Source of the DNA: Tessaracoccus caeni
Lineage (GTDB): Bacteria; Actinomycetota; Actinomycetes; Propionibacteriales; Propionibacteriaceae
Assembly: GCF_029211185.1 (NCBI RefSeq)
Contig: NZ_JARGDO010000004.1
Span: 1-64,000, forward strand
DNA: 64,000 bases
Direction of reading: 5' to 3'
Shown here piece after piece: positions 21,809 through 30,568 of this stretch; the stretch's first letter is position 1; each line of letters opens with the position of its first letter. The notes beneath the pieces are model-generated. The model searched no databases. It saw only the letters and a list, made by a program, of their open reading frames with translations, and was not told where the DNA came from. The position numbers were made by a program, and so were the translations under genes.

Positions 21809-22894
21809 ATGGCCAACCGCAGCTACCTCTATGTCATCGACCGGATTCCGACCGACTCAGACCCGGTGCCGCGGGTGTCGGGTGTCATGGAGTGGAAGAG
21901 CGAGGTTCCGATCTGCCACATCCTGCTCGTGAGCGGCAACGCCCAGGAGTGTCCGTCGCTCATCTGGGGCGAGGGTTCGAGCGACGACCAGGGGCGCGAG
22001 TGGCCCGCTCCGAAGGCGATCGTCGGCGACGCACGGATGGGGATCGCGAACCTCGAGCGCGCCTTCGCGCAGTTGCCGTCCACGCCGAAGATCCAGCAGG
22101 AGATCGCGGCCGCGCGAACCGCGTTGGCTGAGGCCATCAGGAAGGGCCCCTACTTCCTCCTCGAGCATGCCGAGATCACCTTCGACTTCGCAGAGAGTCC
22201 CGACGAGGCGCTCGCCGAGTACCAAGGAGTCCTCCGCCAGGCGCAGTCGCCCGACGATCTGGTCGCCTATGTCGCACGGCACAGGGACGCCTCCGCCGAT
22301 GAGGTGACCGGTGCAGGGGGCTACTGGTCGTCCACGTTGTATTTCTCACCCATCGGGTCTGCTGTCGACGAAGCCCCCGTGGAGCCCGAGCGCGGCATCC
22401 CCAGTTTCCAGCCGCCTACGACCCAGGCACCCCCGGGCCCGCCGCCCATGTCTCCGCACCCGGCTCCTTATCCGCCGCAGCCGTACCCCGCCGCCTACCA
22501 GCTGAAGCCCGACTACGGCACCACGCCCTGGGCGCTCGGCTTCTTGGTCTGGCTGCCCATCCCGTTCCTTTCGGTGGTCATCGCCGGCCTGGCCATGCTG
22601 TTCTCCGGACGGGGAAAGAGGCTGCGGGGAGGCCTAGCCGCCCAGAACGGGACGAATGCCGCCAACTGGGGTGCAACCGCCGCGCTGCTCATGGCGGTCC
22701 TGCTCTCGTTCCACGGGATCCTGCTGTACGTCCTCACCAAGGACGGCCCGGTATCGGGCTTCTTCCCGTTGGGCATCGCGCCGGTCCTGATGGCGGTGCT
22801 GATCGTCGTCCATGCCATCGTCACCATCGTGGGAACGGTGAAGGCCAGCAAGGGCAAGGTCTTCCGGATGGTGGCATTCCCGTTCCTCCGATAG
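21809..22894 (+). CDS. Unknown two-part protein with membrane C-terminus
   Basis: A 361-residue protein. Residues 1-185 form a soluble domain (MANRSYLYVIDRIP...) that I can only compare loosely with uncharacterised domains typed by an opening such as ANRSYLY. Residues 190-235 are a Pro/Tyr/Gln-rich linker. Residues 240-361 hold three membrane helices (about 247-268, 289-311, 321-345), resembling DUF4870/DUF4190-type small membrane modules. Thus it appears to be a cytoplasmic sensor-like domain tethered to the membrane. ATG 21809 is 13 bases after dapC without a strong ribosome binding site. Function unknown. Confidence 0.65.
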   Translation: MANRSYLYVIDRIPTDSDPVPRVSGVMEWKSEVPICHILLVSGNAQECPSLIWGEGSSDDQGREWPAPKAIVGDARMGIANLERAFAQLPSTPKIQQEIAAARTALAEAIRKGPYFLLEHAEITFDFAESPDEALAEYQGVLRQAQSPDDLVAYVARHRDASADEVTGAGGYWSSTLYFSPIGSAVDEAPVEPERGIPSFQPPTTQAPPGPPPMSPHPAPYPPQPYPAAYQLKPDYGTTPWALGFLVWLPIPFLSVVIAGLAMLFSGRGKRLRGGLAAQNGTNAANWGATAALLMAVLLSFHGILLYVLTKDGPVSGFFPLGIAPVLMAVLIVVHAIVTIVGTVKASKGKVFRMVAFPFLR

Positions 22895-22904
22895 TCGGCC
22901 GCCC

Positions 22905-23912
22905 TCAGCCAGTGCGCCCCAGCGTGCTTTCGCGCAGAGTGACCTTCCAGGGCACGTTGAAGCGCTCACCGGGGGCCGTGCTGCCGTTGATGCGCTCGAT
23001 CAGACGCGTCAGCACCTGTTCCACCAGGTAGTCCATGTCCGGGGCCACGGTGGTGAGGCTCGGGCTGGTGAAGCTGCTCTCGAGAATGTCGTCGAAGCCC
23101 GCCACCGCCACGTCGTCGGGCACCCGCACCCCCCGCTCGAAGCAGGCTCGAAGCGCGCCGATCGCCATCAGGTCGTTGAAGCAGAACACGGCGTCGGGGG
23201 GAGTGGGGAGGGCGAGCAACTCCAGCATCGCCGCGCGGCCGGCCTCGCGGGAGTAGGTCTCGGTGGCCATGATCATGCGCCGGTCGACGCGCATTCCGGC
23301 CTCGTCCATCGCCTGGCGATAGCCCTCCAGGCGCACCGAGCCGGTGGAGACGCCGCGGCTGCGGCCGATCACGGCGATCCGACGGCGACCGAGCGCGATG
23401 AGGTGCTGGGTCATCGCTTTGGCCGCCGCCACGGAGTCGACGGCGACGTGGTCAACGCCCTCGGGGATGGCCCGCTCACCGAGGAAGACGGTGGGCACAT
23501 CCATGCGGGAGGCCTCGATCTCGCCCGCGCCGAGGCTGAGCGGCGAGAAGATCACCCCGTCGATCATCCGCGACTGCACGCCCTGCAGCACCGTGCGTTC
23601 CGCCTGGGGGTCTGCGCGGGTGATGTCGAGCAGCACGATATAGCCGTGTCGGGTCGCCGCCTGGTTCACCTTCTCCGCCAGCTCCGCGAAGTAGGGGATC
23701 ACCAGGTCCGGCACGGCCAACGCGATGAAGCCGCTGCGGCCGTACTTCAGGTGCCTCGCGGAGAGGTTGGGTCGGTATCCGAGTTCGTCGATGGCGGTGA
23801 GCACCTTGGCGCGGGTGGCCTCTGAGATATGCGGGAAGTCGTTGACGACGTTCGACACCGTCTTGACCGACACGCCGGCCAGTTCTGCCACGTCTTTCAG
23901 TCGGACCGCCAT
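22905..23912 (-). CDS. LacI family transcriptional regulator of the arabinoside island
   Basis: A 335-residue LacI/GalR repressor. The N-terminal helix-turn-helix is LKDVAELAGVSVKTVSNVVND (about 5-25) with hinge GYRPNLSARHLKYGRS. The remainder is a periplasmic-binding-protein-like sugar domain with AVDSVAAAKAMTQHL and VAVAGFDDILESSFTSPSLTTV. It is divergent from the arabinofuranosidase gene. Two repeated sites in the 158-base gap are likely operators. The effector is probably arabinose or a short arabinoside; that is inference from neighbours. A weak upstream sequence precedes ATG 23912. Confidence 0.92.
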   Translation of the reverse strand: MAVRLKDVAELAGVSVKTVSNVVNDFPHISEATRAKVLTAIDELGYRPNLSARHLKYGRSGFIALAVPDLVIPYFAELAEKVNQAATRHGYIVLLDITRADPQAERTVLQGVQSRMIDGVIFSPLSLGAGEIEASRMDVPTVFLGERAIPEGVDHVAVDSVAAAKAMTQHLIALGRRRIAVIGRSRGVSTGSVRLEGYRQAMDEAGMRVDRRMIMATETYSREAGRAAMLELLALPTPPDAVFCFNDLMAIGALRACFERGVRVPDDVAVAGFDDILESSFTSPSLTTVAPDMDYLVEQVLTRLIERINGSTAPGERFNVPWKVTLRESTLGRTG

Positions 23913-23965
23913 GGCGCTCAGCCTAGTGCGGGCGGGGCCCCGCCTCCAGAGGCTTCCAGGACAGA

Positions 23966-23983
23966 CTTACTCCCGTTGTAAAA
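23966..23983. promoter_or_regulatory. Operator-like site 1 (LacI-type)
   Basis: CTTACTCCCGTTGTAAAA contains a TTAC-N7-GTAA dyad. Bases 23967-23982 repeat exactly at 24045-24060, 78 bp away, in direct orientation. It lies 54 bases upstream of the lacI start. Probable binding site for the divergently encoded repressor. Confidence 0.7.
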
Positions 23984-24043
23984 TTGTTATCCGAATCCTC
24001 TTGCAACGCCCCCCGTCGGTGTCGCAGACTTACAGCACGCAGA

Positions 24044-24060
24044 TTTACTCCCGTTGTAAA
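24044..24060. promoter_or_regulatory. Operator-like site 2 (LacI-type)
   Basis: TTTACTCCCGTTGTAAA, a 17-bp imperfect palindrome with perfect 5-bp ends (TTTAC / GTAAA), ends 10 bases before the arabinofuranosidase ATG, so a bound repressor would block transcription or initiation. It is identical over 16 bases to site 1. Confidence 0.75.
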
Positions 24061-24070
24061 TGAGGATTCA

Positions 24071-25579
24071 ATGGCTGATTCCATCATCGTCGCGCACCCG
24101 TCGTTCACCGTCGGCGCGCTCAACCGCCGGATCTTCGGCACCTTCGTCGAGCACATGGGCCGGTGCGTCTACACCGGCATCTATCAGCCCGACCATCCCT
24201 CCGCCGACGAGCACGGGTTCCGCCAGGATGTGGCGGAACTCGTCGAAGAACTCGGGCCGACGCTGGTGCGCTACCCGGGCGGCAACTTCGTCTCCAACTA
24301 TCGCTGGGAGGACGGCGTGGGCCCCAAGGAGGAGCGCCCTCGTCGGTTGGATCTGGCGTGGCGGTCCATCGAGACCAACCAGGTGGGCACCGACGACTTC
24401 CTCGGCTGGTGCGAGCGCATGGGTATCGAGCCCATGCTGGCCGTGAACCTCGGCACTCGCGGGCTGCAGGAGGCCGTCGACTACCTGGACTACGTCAACG
24501 GCGAGGACACCACCCTTGCTGGGCAGCGCGCCGCCAACGGGCGCGAGGAGCCTTGGGGCGTTGCGCTCTGGTGCCTGGGCAACGAGATGGACGGTCCGTG
24601 GCAGATGGGGCACATGACGGCGGGGGAGTACGGCCGGGTGGCCGAGGAGGTGGCCAACGCCTTCAAGCGCTTCGATCAGAGCCTCGAGCTGGTGGCCTGC
24701 GGGTCGTCGAATTCGGGGATGCCCACCTTCGGCGCCTGGGAGCACGAGGTGCTGAGCCGCAGCCTGCACCTCGTCGACCACATCTCCGCCCACGTCTACT
24801 ACGAGCCGATCGACGGCGACCTGGTGTCTTTCCTCGCCGTCGCCGAGAACATGGACCGCTTCATCGACTCGGTCACCGCCACCGCCGACGCGGTCGCCGC
24901 GGCGCGCAAGATCGACAAGCGGATCGGCGTCTCCTTCGACGAGTGGAACGTCTGGTACCAGTCGCGCTTCGACGGGGAGGGCAACCTTCCCGTCCGGGAG
25001 GCCCCGCCGCTGATCGAAGACACCTACACCGTCGCCGACGCCGTGGTGGTGGGGTCGCTGCTGATCACGCTGATGCGTCACACCGACCGGGTGGCGATGG
25101 CCTGCCAGGCCCAGCTGGTCAACATCATCGCCCCCATTCGCACCGAGCCCGACGGCCCGGCGTGGAGACAGACGATCTTCCACCCCTTCGCACTCACCTC
25201 CAAATATGCCAAGGGCGACGTGCTCGACCTGCGCGTGCAGTCGCCGACGATCGACACCCCGGCCTTCGGGCCCGTCGATCAGGTGTGGAGCACCGCCACC
25301 TACGACGAGGAACAGGGCGACCTAGCGCTGTTCCTGGTGAACCGCGGTCTTGACGACGACGTCGCCGTCACCGTGGACCTCACCGCTTTCGCGGAGATGG
25401 GTCTCGTGGAGCACCTTCTCCTGCACGAGGACGATCACACCCTCACCAACGGCGCCGGCCAGGAGCGCGTCGTGCCGAAGGCCGGCCAGAGCAGGCTCGA
25501 CCACAACACCCTCACCATCACCCTTCCGGCCGTCTCGTGGCATTGCGTGCGGCTGACCACCCGGCTCGACCGAGCCTGA
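24071..25579 (+). CDS. abfA: Alpha-L-arabinofuranosidase, GH51
   Basis: A 502-residue intracellular glycosidase releasing L-arabinose from arabino-oligosaccharides. The acid/base Glu172 is in CLGNEMDGPWQMG and the nucleophile Glu291 in SFDEWNVWY. The N-terminus RRIFGTFVEHMGRCVYTGIY is diagnostic of GH51. No signal peptide is present, so it acts on imported oligosaccharides. ATG 24071 follows GAGGA; upstream in-frame codons fall inside the operator region. It is the first gene of a five-gene operon with an ABC importer and a lipoprotein GH43. Confidence 0.95.
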   Translation: MADSIIVAHPSFTVGALNRRIFGTFVEHMGRCVYTGIYQPDHPSADEHGFRQDVAELVEELGPTLVRYPGGNFVSNYRWEDGVGPKEERPRRLDLAWRSIETNQVGTDDFLGWCERMGIEPMLAVNLGTRGLQEAVDYLDYVNGEDTTLAGQRAANGREEPWGVALWCLGNEMDGPWQMGHMTAGEYGRVAEEVANAFKRFDQSLELVACGSSNSGMPTFGAWEHEVLSRSLHLVDHISAHVYYEPIDGDLVSFLAVAENMDRFIDSVTATADAVAAARKIDKRIGVSFDEWNVWYQSRFDGEGNLPVREAPPLIEDTYTVADAVVVGSLLITLMRHTDRVAMACQAQLVNIIAPIRTEPDGPAWRQTIFHPFALTSKYAKGDVLDLRVQSPTIDTPAFGPVDQVWSTATYDEEQGDLALFLVNRGLDDDVAVTVDLTAFAEMGLVEHLLLHEDDHTLTNGAGQERVVPKAGQSRLDHNTLTITLPAVSWHCVRLTTRLDRA

Positions 25580-25593
25580 AAGGAAGCACCATC

Positions 25594-26928
25594 ATGAACA
25601 CGTTCACCCGGCGATCGCTGATCGGCTCCAGCCTGGGAGTGGCGGCAGCGGCAACCCTGAGCGCATGCGGCACCAGCGCTCAGACGCCTCCGCCCTCCTC
25701 GCCCAGCGCCTCGCCCTCCGGCGACGGCGGCGGCGCGGGCTATGACGGACCCAACGTCGATCTCCAGTTCTGGAACGGCTTCACCGGCGGCGACGGCGCC
25801 TTCATGAAGACCCTCGTCGACCAGTTCAACTCGGAGCACGCGAACATCGCCGTCGCGGTGCAGACGATGCAGTGGGCCGACTACTACACCAAGCTGCCGA
25901 CGGCGGTGCAGTCCGGCAACGGGCCCGACATCGCGGTGATGCACGTCGACTCCGTCGCCACCAACGCGGCCCGCAGCGTCATCCAGCCTCTCGACGACGT
26001 GGCCACCGCCTTGCAGCTCTCCGAGGCCGACTTCGCCCCGGTGCCGTGGAAGGCCGGCATCTACAAGGACGTCCGTTACGCGATCCCGCTGGACGTGCAT
26101 CCGCTGGGCTTCTTCTACAACAAGGACGTGATGTCGTCGGCCGGCCTCGATCCGGACAACCCGCCGCTCACCCACGACGACTACATGGCCGCGCTGGATG
26201 CGCTCAAGGGCAAGGACATCCAGGGACACTGGGCCTCGCCGTTCCAGTTCACCGGCGGGCTCTCCGTGCAGTCCCTGATCGCCCAGTTCGGCGGCTCCCT
26301 CTTCAGCGCCGACGCCACCAAGGCGGCATGGGGTGACGAGGGCGGCGTCAAGGCCCTCACCTGGTGGCAGGATCTGATCAAGAACGGCTACTCGAACCCG
26401 AAGGTCGCCCAGGACGCCGACTTCATCGCACTGCAGAACGGCCAGACGGCCTTCAACTGGAACGGCATCTGGTCGATCAACACGCTCGCTGAGAAGAAGG
26501 ATCTGAACTGGGGCGTCACCGTGTTGCCCAACATCGGTGGTCAGAACGCCGCCTGGGCCGGATCGCACCAGTTCGTGCTCCCGGTGCAGAAGACGCCCGA
26601 CGAGAACAAGGCCACCGCCTCGCGGGTGTTCCTCAACTGGATCTCCCAGCAGTCCCTCGAATGGGCCAAGGGCGGCCAGGTGCCGGCCCGCAACTCGGTG
26701 CGCGAGTCCGCCGAGTTCGCGGCGCTCACCGACCAGGCCAAGCTCGCCGAGCAGATCGACTACCTGGTGTTCCCGCCGGCTGTTCCCGGTATCGGCGACG
26801 CGCTCGTCGAGCTCGAGAAGGCGATCAACGAGATCACGCTGGGTCAGAAGGATGTCGCCACCACCCTGAACGACGCGGCAGGGCGGGCCGACAAGATCCT
26901 TGAGGCCAACGCGAAGAAGTACGCCTGA
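25594..26928 (+). CDS. Sugar ABC transporter substrate-binding lipoprotein
   Basis: A 444-residue family 1 extracellular binding protein. The signal peptide carries an RRSLIG pair and a lipobox LSAC with lipidated Cys25, followed by a Ser/Pro linker. The mature part has VDLQFWNGFTGGDGAFMKTLVDQFN, typical of oligosaccharide binders. ATG 25594 follows AAAGGAAG. Its stop overlaps the next permease start by one base. The arabinofuranosidase upstream and GH43 downstream suggest an arabinan or arabinoxylan oligosaccharide ligand; the exact ligand is inferred. Confidence 0.93.
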   Translation: MNTFTRRSLIGSSLGVAAAATLSACGTSAQTPPPSSPSASPSGDGGGAGYDGPNVDLQFWNGFTGGDGAFMKTLVDQFNSEHANIAVAVQTMQWADYYTKLPTAVQSGNGPDIAVMHVDSVATNAARSVIQPLDDVATALQLSEADFAPVPWKAGIYKDVRYAIPLDVHPLGFFYNKDVMSSAGLDPDNPPLTHDDYMAALDALKGKDIQGHWASPFQFTGGLSVQSLIAQFGGSLFSADATKAAWGDEGGVKALTWWQDLIKNGYSNPKVAQDADFIALQNGQTAFNWNGIWSINTLAEKKDLNWGVTVLPNIGGQNAAWAGSHQFVLPVQKTPDENKATASRVFLNWISQQSLEWAKGGQVPARNSVRESAEFAALTDQAKLAEQIDYLVFPPAVPGIGDALVELEKAINEITLGQKDVATTLNDAAGRADKILEANAKKYA

Positions 26929-27881
26929 TGTCTTCGCGCCAGACCCGCCGGGGCCGTCACGGCCCCGGCGGGTCACCGCTCACCGGGTACCTCTTCATGG
27001 CGCCCTACCTGGTGTTGTTCGGGATGTTCATCGTCGCGCCCGCCATCTACGGTGTCTGGATCTCGCTGCACGACTGGGACTTCACCTTCCCTAACAGGCC
27101 GTTCGTCGGCCTGACCAATTACACCGATCTGTTCGATCCACTGTCGGTGCAATACGAGCCGTTCTGGAACGGCATGACCAACACGCTGATCTTCACGGTG
27201 GCGAGCGTGCCGTTCCTGGTGGCGGTGCCGCTCGGCCTGGCGATGCTGCTGAGCCTGAAGTTCCCGGGACGCACCTTCTTCCGCGCGATCTACTTCGCCC
27301 CGTACGTGCTGGGCGTCGCCGTGATCGGCCTGATGTGGCGCTACCTGCTGGACGGCAACTTCGGGCTCATCAACGCCATCCTCGGGCTCGACATCCAGTG
27401 GACGACGGAGCAGCCGTGGGCCTGGATCGGCCTGGTGGGGGTGACCCTCTGGTGGACGATGGGGTTCAACGCGATCATCTACCTGGCGGGCCTGGGCGAC
27501 ATCCCGCAGCACCTGTACGAGGCCGCCGCACTGGACGGCGCCGGTGCGTGGCAGCGGTTCCTGCACGTGACGCTGCCCGGCCTGCGACCGGTGCTCATCT
27601 TCATCCTGGTCACCACCATCCTGGCCAGCGCCAACATGTTCGGTCAGTCGTACATGATCACCCAAGGTGGACCGACGGAGTCCACCCGCACTGCCATCAT
27701 GGTGATCACCGAGACCGGCTTCGGCCAGAACCGGGCCGGCCAGGCCGCCGCGATGAGCTACCTGCTGGCGATCGCGCTCGGCGTCATCTCGATATTGAAC
27801 TTCGTCCTGCTCCGCGACAAGGACCAGGCCGCCGAAAACCGGACGCTCCGACGCGCGGCCAAGAAGGCGAGGACGTCATGA
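26928..27881 (+). CDS. Sugar ABC transporter permease (MalF type)
   Basis: A 317-residue permease with six predicted helices, starting at about residue 23 (GYLFMAPYLVLFGMFIVAPAIYG). The cytoplasmic EAA loop is YEAAALDGAGAWQRFLHVTLP, where the transporter contacts its ATPase. The N-terminus is basic (RQTRRGRHGPGG). It partners the next gene. Start codon overlaps the binding-protein stop (TGATG). Confidence 0.93.
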   Translation: MSSRQTRRGRHGPGGSPLTGYLFMAPYLVLFGMFIVAPAIYGVWISLHDWDFTFPNRPFVGLTNYTDLFDPLSVQYEPFWNGMTNTLIFTVASVPFLVAVPLGLAMLLSLKFPGRTFFRAIYFAPYVLGVAVIGLMWRYLLDGNFGLINAILGLDIQWTTEQPWAWIGLVGVTLWWTMGFNAIIYLAGLGDIPQHLYEAAALDGAGAWQRFLHVTLPGLRPVLIFILVTTILASANMFGQSYMITQGGPTESTRTAIMVITETGFGQNRAGQAAAMSYLLAIALGVISILNFVLLRDKDQAAENRTLRRAAKKARTS

Positions 27882-28711
27882 TCAACACTCGACGCAATCG
27901 AAACCCGCTGTTCTGGCTGTCGCTGGTGCTGTTGGCCATCGTCTTCATCGGCCCCGTGGTGCTGATGATCCTCACGTCCTTCAAGACCCGCGTCGAGTCG
28001 CAGAGCGTGCCGCCCAAGATCCTGCCGCAGGAGTGGACGATCCGCGCCTACGATGTGCTGATCGCGCCCGACTCGGCGACGCCGGTGCTCAGATGGTTCC
28101 TGAACTCGATGGTGTCCGCGACCCTGCACGCCCTGCTCGTGGTGCTGGTGTGCTCGATGGCCGGCTATGCCCTGGCCCGGCTGCGCTTTCCCGGGAGGGG
28201 AGTGCTGTTCGGGCTCATCGTCTCGACGCTGTTCGTGCCCGGATTCATCTTCCTGATGCCCAACTTCGAGATGATGTCGATGCTCACCTGGCTGGACTCC
28301 TATCTGGCGCTGATCGTCCCAGGCGCAGCGGGTGCGTTCGGGGTGTTCTTCATGCGCCAGTTCTTCCTCGCCCTTCCCCTCGAGTTGGAGGAGCAGGCCC
28401 GCGTCGACGGAGCCGGGCCGTGGCGGATCTTCTTCTCGATCATCCTACCCAACGCGAAGGCCGCCATGACGACGCTGCTGGTGATCTCCTTCCTCGCCAA
28501 CTGGAACGACTTCGTCTGGCCGCTGTACGTGATGTTCTCCTCCGACATGCTCACGCTGCCGATCGGGCTCAGTCGATTGCAGGGCGCCTACACCATCGAC
28601 TACCCGGTGATCATGGCCGGCGCGACCGTGGCCGCCGTGCCGGTGTTGCTGCTCTACGTCTTCGTGCAGCGCTACGTCATCGACGGCGTGGCAGCCTCGG
28701 GGCTCAAATGA
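27878..28711 (+). CDS. Sugar ABC transporter permease (MalG type)
   Basis: A 277-residue second permease. The first helix is LFWLSLVLLAIVFIGPVVLMI, and the EAA loop is LEEQARVDGAGPWRIFFSIILP. ATG 27878 overlaps the preceding stop by 4 bases. No ATP-binding subunit is encoded in this operon. As in many actinobacterial sugar importers, a shared MsmK-type ATPase encoded elsewhere would be needed. Confidence 0.93.
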   Translation: MINTRRNRNPLFWLSLVLLAIVFIGPVVLMILTSFKTRVESQSVPPKILPQEWTIRAYDVLIAPDSATPVLRWFLNSMVSATLHALLVVLVCSMAGYALARLRFPGRGVLFGLIVSTLFVPGFIFLMPNFEMMSMLTWLDSYLALIVPGAAGAFGVFFMRQFFLALPLELEEQARVDGAGPWRIFFSIILPNAKAAMTTLLVISFLANWNDFVWPLYVMFSSDMLTLPIGLSRLQGAYTIDYPVIMAGATVAAVPVLLLYVFVQRYVIDGVAASGLK

Positions 28712-29727
28712 GGGGCCACCTTGCCGCAGGCCTGGCCGTGTTGGCTGCCGTGTCCGCGTTGGCCGCATGCACGGCGACGCCCGATCCGGCGTCGCCATCC
28801 ACCGCCAGCACCAGCCCAGTCGTCGAGGAGAGTCCCGTCGTGATCACCAATCCCGTCTATCCCTTCGATTTCCCCGACCCCCAGATCATCGCCGACGGGG
28901 ACGGCTACCTCGCCATCGCCACCAACGGCAACGGAATGAATGTGCAGACCATCCGCAGCGACGACCTCGCCACCTGGCGGCAGGGCGTCGACGCGTTGCC
29001 TTCGGTGGCGCCGTGGTCGTCGTCGGGAAAGGTGTGGGCACCGGAGGTCGTCGCCTGGCCGGGCGCCGGCTACCGGATGTACTACACCACCAAGGCCCCC
29101 GATCCAGCGTGGCAGTGTATCTCGGTGGCGGTCGGGGAGAGCCTCGGCGAGTCGTTCGCCGATGAGTCGGCCGAGCCCTTGATCTGCGAGATCGACGAGG
29201 GCGGCTCCATCGACGCCTCGCCCTTCGTCGACGCCGACGGCACGGCCTACCTCTACTGGAAGAACGATGGCAACGCGATCGGGGTGGACACCTGGATCAA
29301 GGCGGCACCGCTGAGCGACGACGGCCTGAGTCTCGCCGGCCCGGTGACCACGTTGTTCCGGCAGGATCTGCCGTGGGAGGGGCACCTCGTCGAGGGGCCG
29401 GCCGTGGTTCAGGTCGATGGCGTGTACCACATGTTCTACTCGGCCAACGATTACGGTTCGGCCGACTACGCGGTGGGTCACGCCGTCTCGGACAACCCGC
29501 TCGGCCCGTTCACCAAGGATCCCGACCCCGTGTTGTCCACCAACGAACTGGCCGCCGGCCCAGGGCATTGCCAGCTGTTCCAGGTCGGCGATCAGTGGTG
29601 GATGGTCTACCACGCGTGGCCACCGGACAGCGTCGGCGACCCCGCTGCGGGGCGTCAGATGTGGCTGTCGAAGGTGAGCTTCGAGGGAGAATCGGTAACG
29701 GTGCGGCCACCCGAACTCAACCCCTGA
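28708..29727 (+). CDS. Surface lipoprotein glycoside hydrolase, GH43 family
   Basis: A 339-residue five-bladed propeller hydrolase. The lipoprotein signal ends LAAC with Cys21, then a Thr/Ser/Pro linker. The three catalytic acids fit GH43: Asp57 in FDFPDP (base), Asp169 in GGSIDASPF (pKa modulator), and Glu229 in HLVEGPAV (acid). Likely activity is arabinanase, arabinofuranosidase or beta-xylosidase outside the cell, feeding the ABC importer encoded just upstream. ATG 28708 overlaps the permease stop by 4 bases. The stop codon lies inside a small hairpin. Confidence 0.88.
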   Translation: MRGHLAAGLAVLAAVSALAACTATPDPASPSTASTSPVVEESPVVITNPVYPFDFPDPQIIADGDGYLAIATNGNGMNVQTIRSDDLATWRQGVDALPSVAPWSSSGKVWAPEVVAWPGAGYRMYYTTKAPDPAWQCISVAVGESLGESFADESAEPLICEIDEGGSIDASPFVDADGTAYLYWKNDGNAIGVDTWIKAAPLSDDGLSLAGPVTTLFRQDLPWEGHLVEGPAVVQVDGVYHMFYSANDYGSADYAVGHAVSDNPLGPFTKDPDPVLSTNELAAGPGHCQLFQVGDQWWMVYHAWPPDSVGDPAAGRQMWLSKVSFEGESVTVRPPELNP

Positions 29728-29741
29728 GGCTTTGCCTCAGG
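29723..29741. terminator. Compact bidirectional hairpin shared by two stop codons
   Basis: CCTGAGGC (29723-29730) pairs perfectly with GCCTCAGG (29734-29741) around a TTT loop. The TGA of the GH43 gene (29725-29727) is in the left arm, and the complement of the next gene's stop (29737-29739) is in the right arm. No T tract follows, so strength as a terminator is uncertain. Confidence 0.55.
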
Positions 29742-30558
29742 AGCCGAGGGTGAGGACGGCGGCTCCGATGTCGGTGTGGCTGCTGGCCGTGCTCCAGCCT
29801 GAGCCGTCGGGTTCCCAGATGAGATCGTCGAACGTCGCCTGAGAGATGCCGGCCTCGTAGCTGTTGGCTAGGGCCATGTTCACCGCCGACCACGCCTTGG
29901 TCTTGTCCTCGGTGTTGGCGATATGGACCTGGTTGCCTTCGACGGAGTAGTCGGCACCGATCGCGTCGAGCACCGGGGTGAGCGCCGTGGCGTCGGCCTC
30001 GTCGACCGAGAAGTCGACGCAGCTCAACGACTCCGGGGCGCCCAACAGCGACTTCGCGACCGCCGTGGCGTTCTCGACGTGCTTGCGGTAGGCCTCGGGG
30101 AAGCCGCTGCGCTGTACCTTCTGCGCCATGTCGTTGATGTCGGTGGTCTCCCAGTCGTCGAACTTCACCAACTCCTCGTAGAAGCGGTTGGAGGTGTACC
30201 AGGGATCCATGATCTCTTCCTCGGTGCCCCAGCCGTAGGAGGGACGCTGCTGGAAGAGCCCCAGCGAGTCGCGGTCGCCGTAGTCGAGGTTGCGCAGCCC
30301 CGACTCCTGGTAGGCCGTGGCCAGAGCGATGATGGCCGCACGCTCGGGGAGGCCGCGCTCGACGGAGACCGCGACGATGATCGACGCGTTGCGGGCCTGT
30401 TCCCTGGTGAGGATGACCTCGTGTTCGTCGACGATCACGGTGCAACGCTCCGGGGTCATCCGCTGGTACAGATACCGATAGGCCATGTAGCCTCCCACGC
30501 CGAGTCCCGCCAGGATGACCAGGGTCACCACCAGCGCGACCCAGCGCTTCGCCGTCAT
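29737..30558 (-). CDS. Membrane-anchored protein with transglycosylase-like domain
   Basis: A 273-residue protein with a single N-terminal membrane helix (about 6-28) and an extracytoplasmic domain. Residues about 55-130 contain ATAYQESGLRNLDYGDRDSLGLFQQRPSYGWGT, which resembles the lysozyme/transglycosylase E-S-G...GLFQ pattern found in a widespread actinobacterial family often misnamed heavy-metal transporter. The C-terminal part (about 190-260) has a binding-domain look. Probably a cell-wall-acting enzyme; catalytic activity is inferred. It starts 10 bases after the dapD stop on the same strand, so it is likely in the dapD operon. Confidence 0.7.
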   Translation of the reverse strand: MTAKRWVALVVTLVILAGLGVGGYMAYRYLYQRMTPERCTVIVDEHEVILTREQARNASIIVAVSVERGLPERAAIIALATAYQESGLRNLDYGDRDSLGLFQQRPSYGWGTEEEIMDPWYTSNRFYEELVKFDDWETTDINDMAQKVQRSGFPEAYRKHVENATAVAKSLLGAPESLSCVDFSVDEADATALTPVLDAIGADYSVEGNQVHIANTEDKTKAWSAVNMALANSYEAGISQATFDDLIWEPDGSGWSTASSHTDIGAAVLTLGS

Positions 30559-30568
30559 CAGGAGGCGA

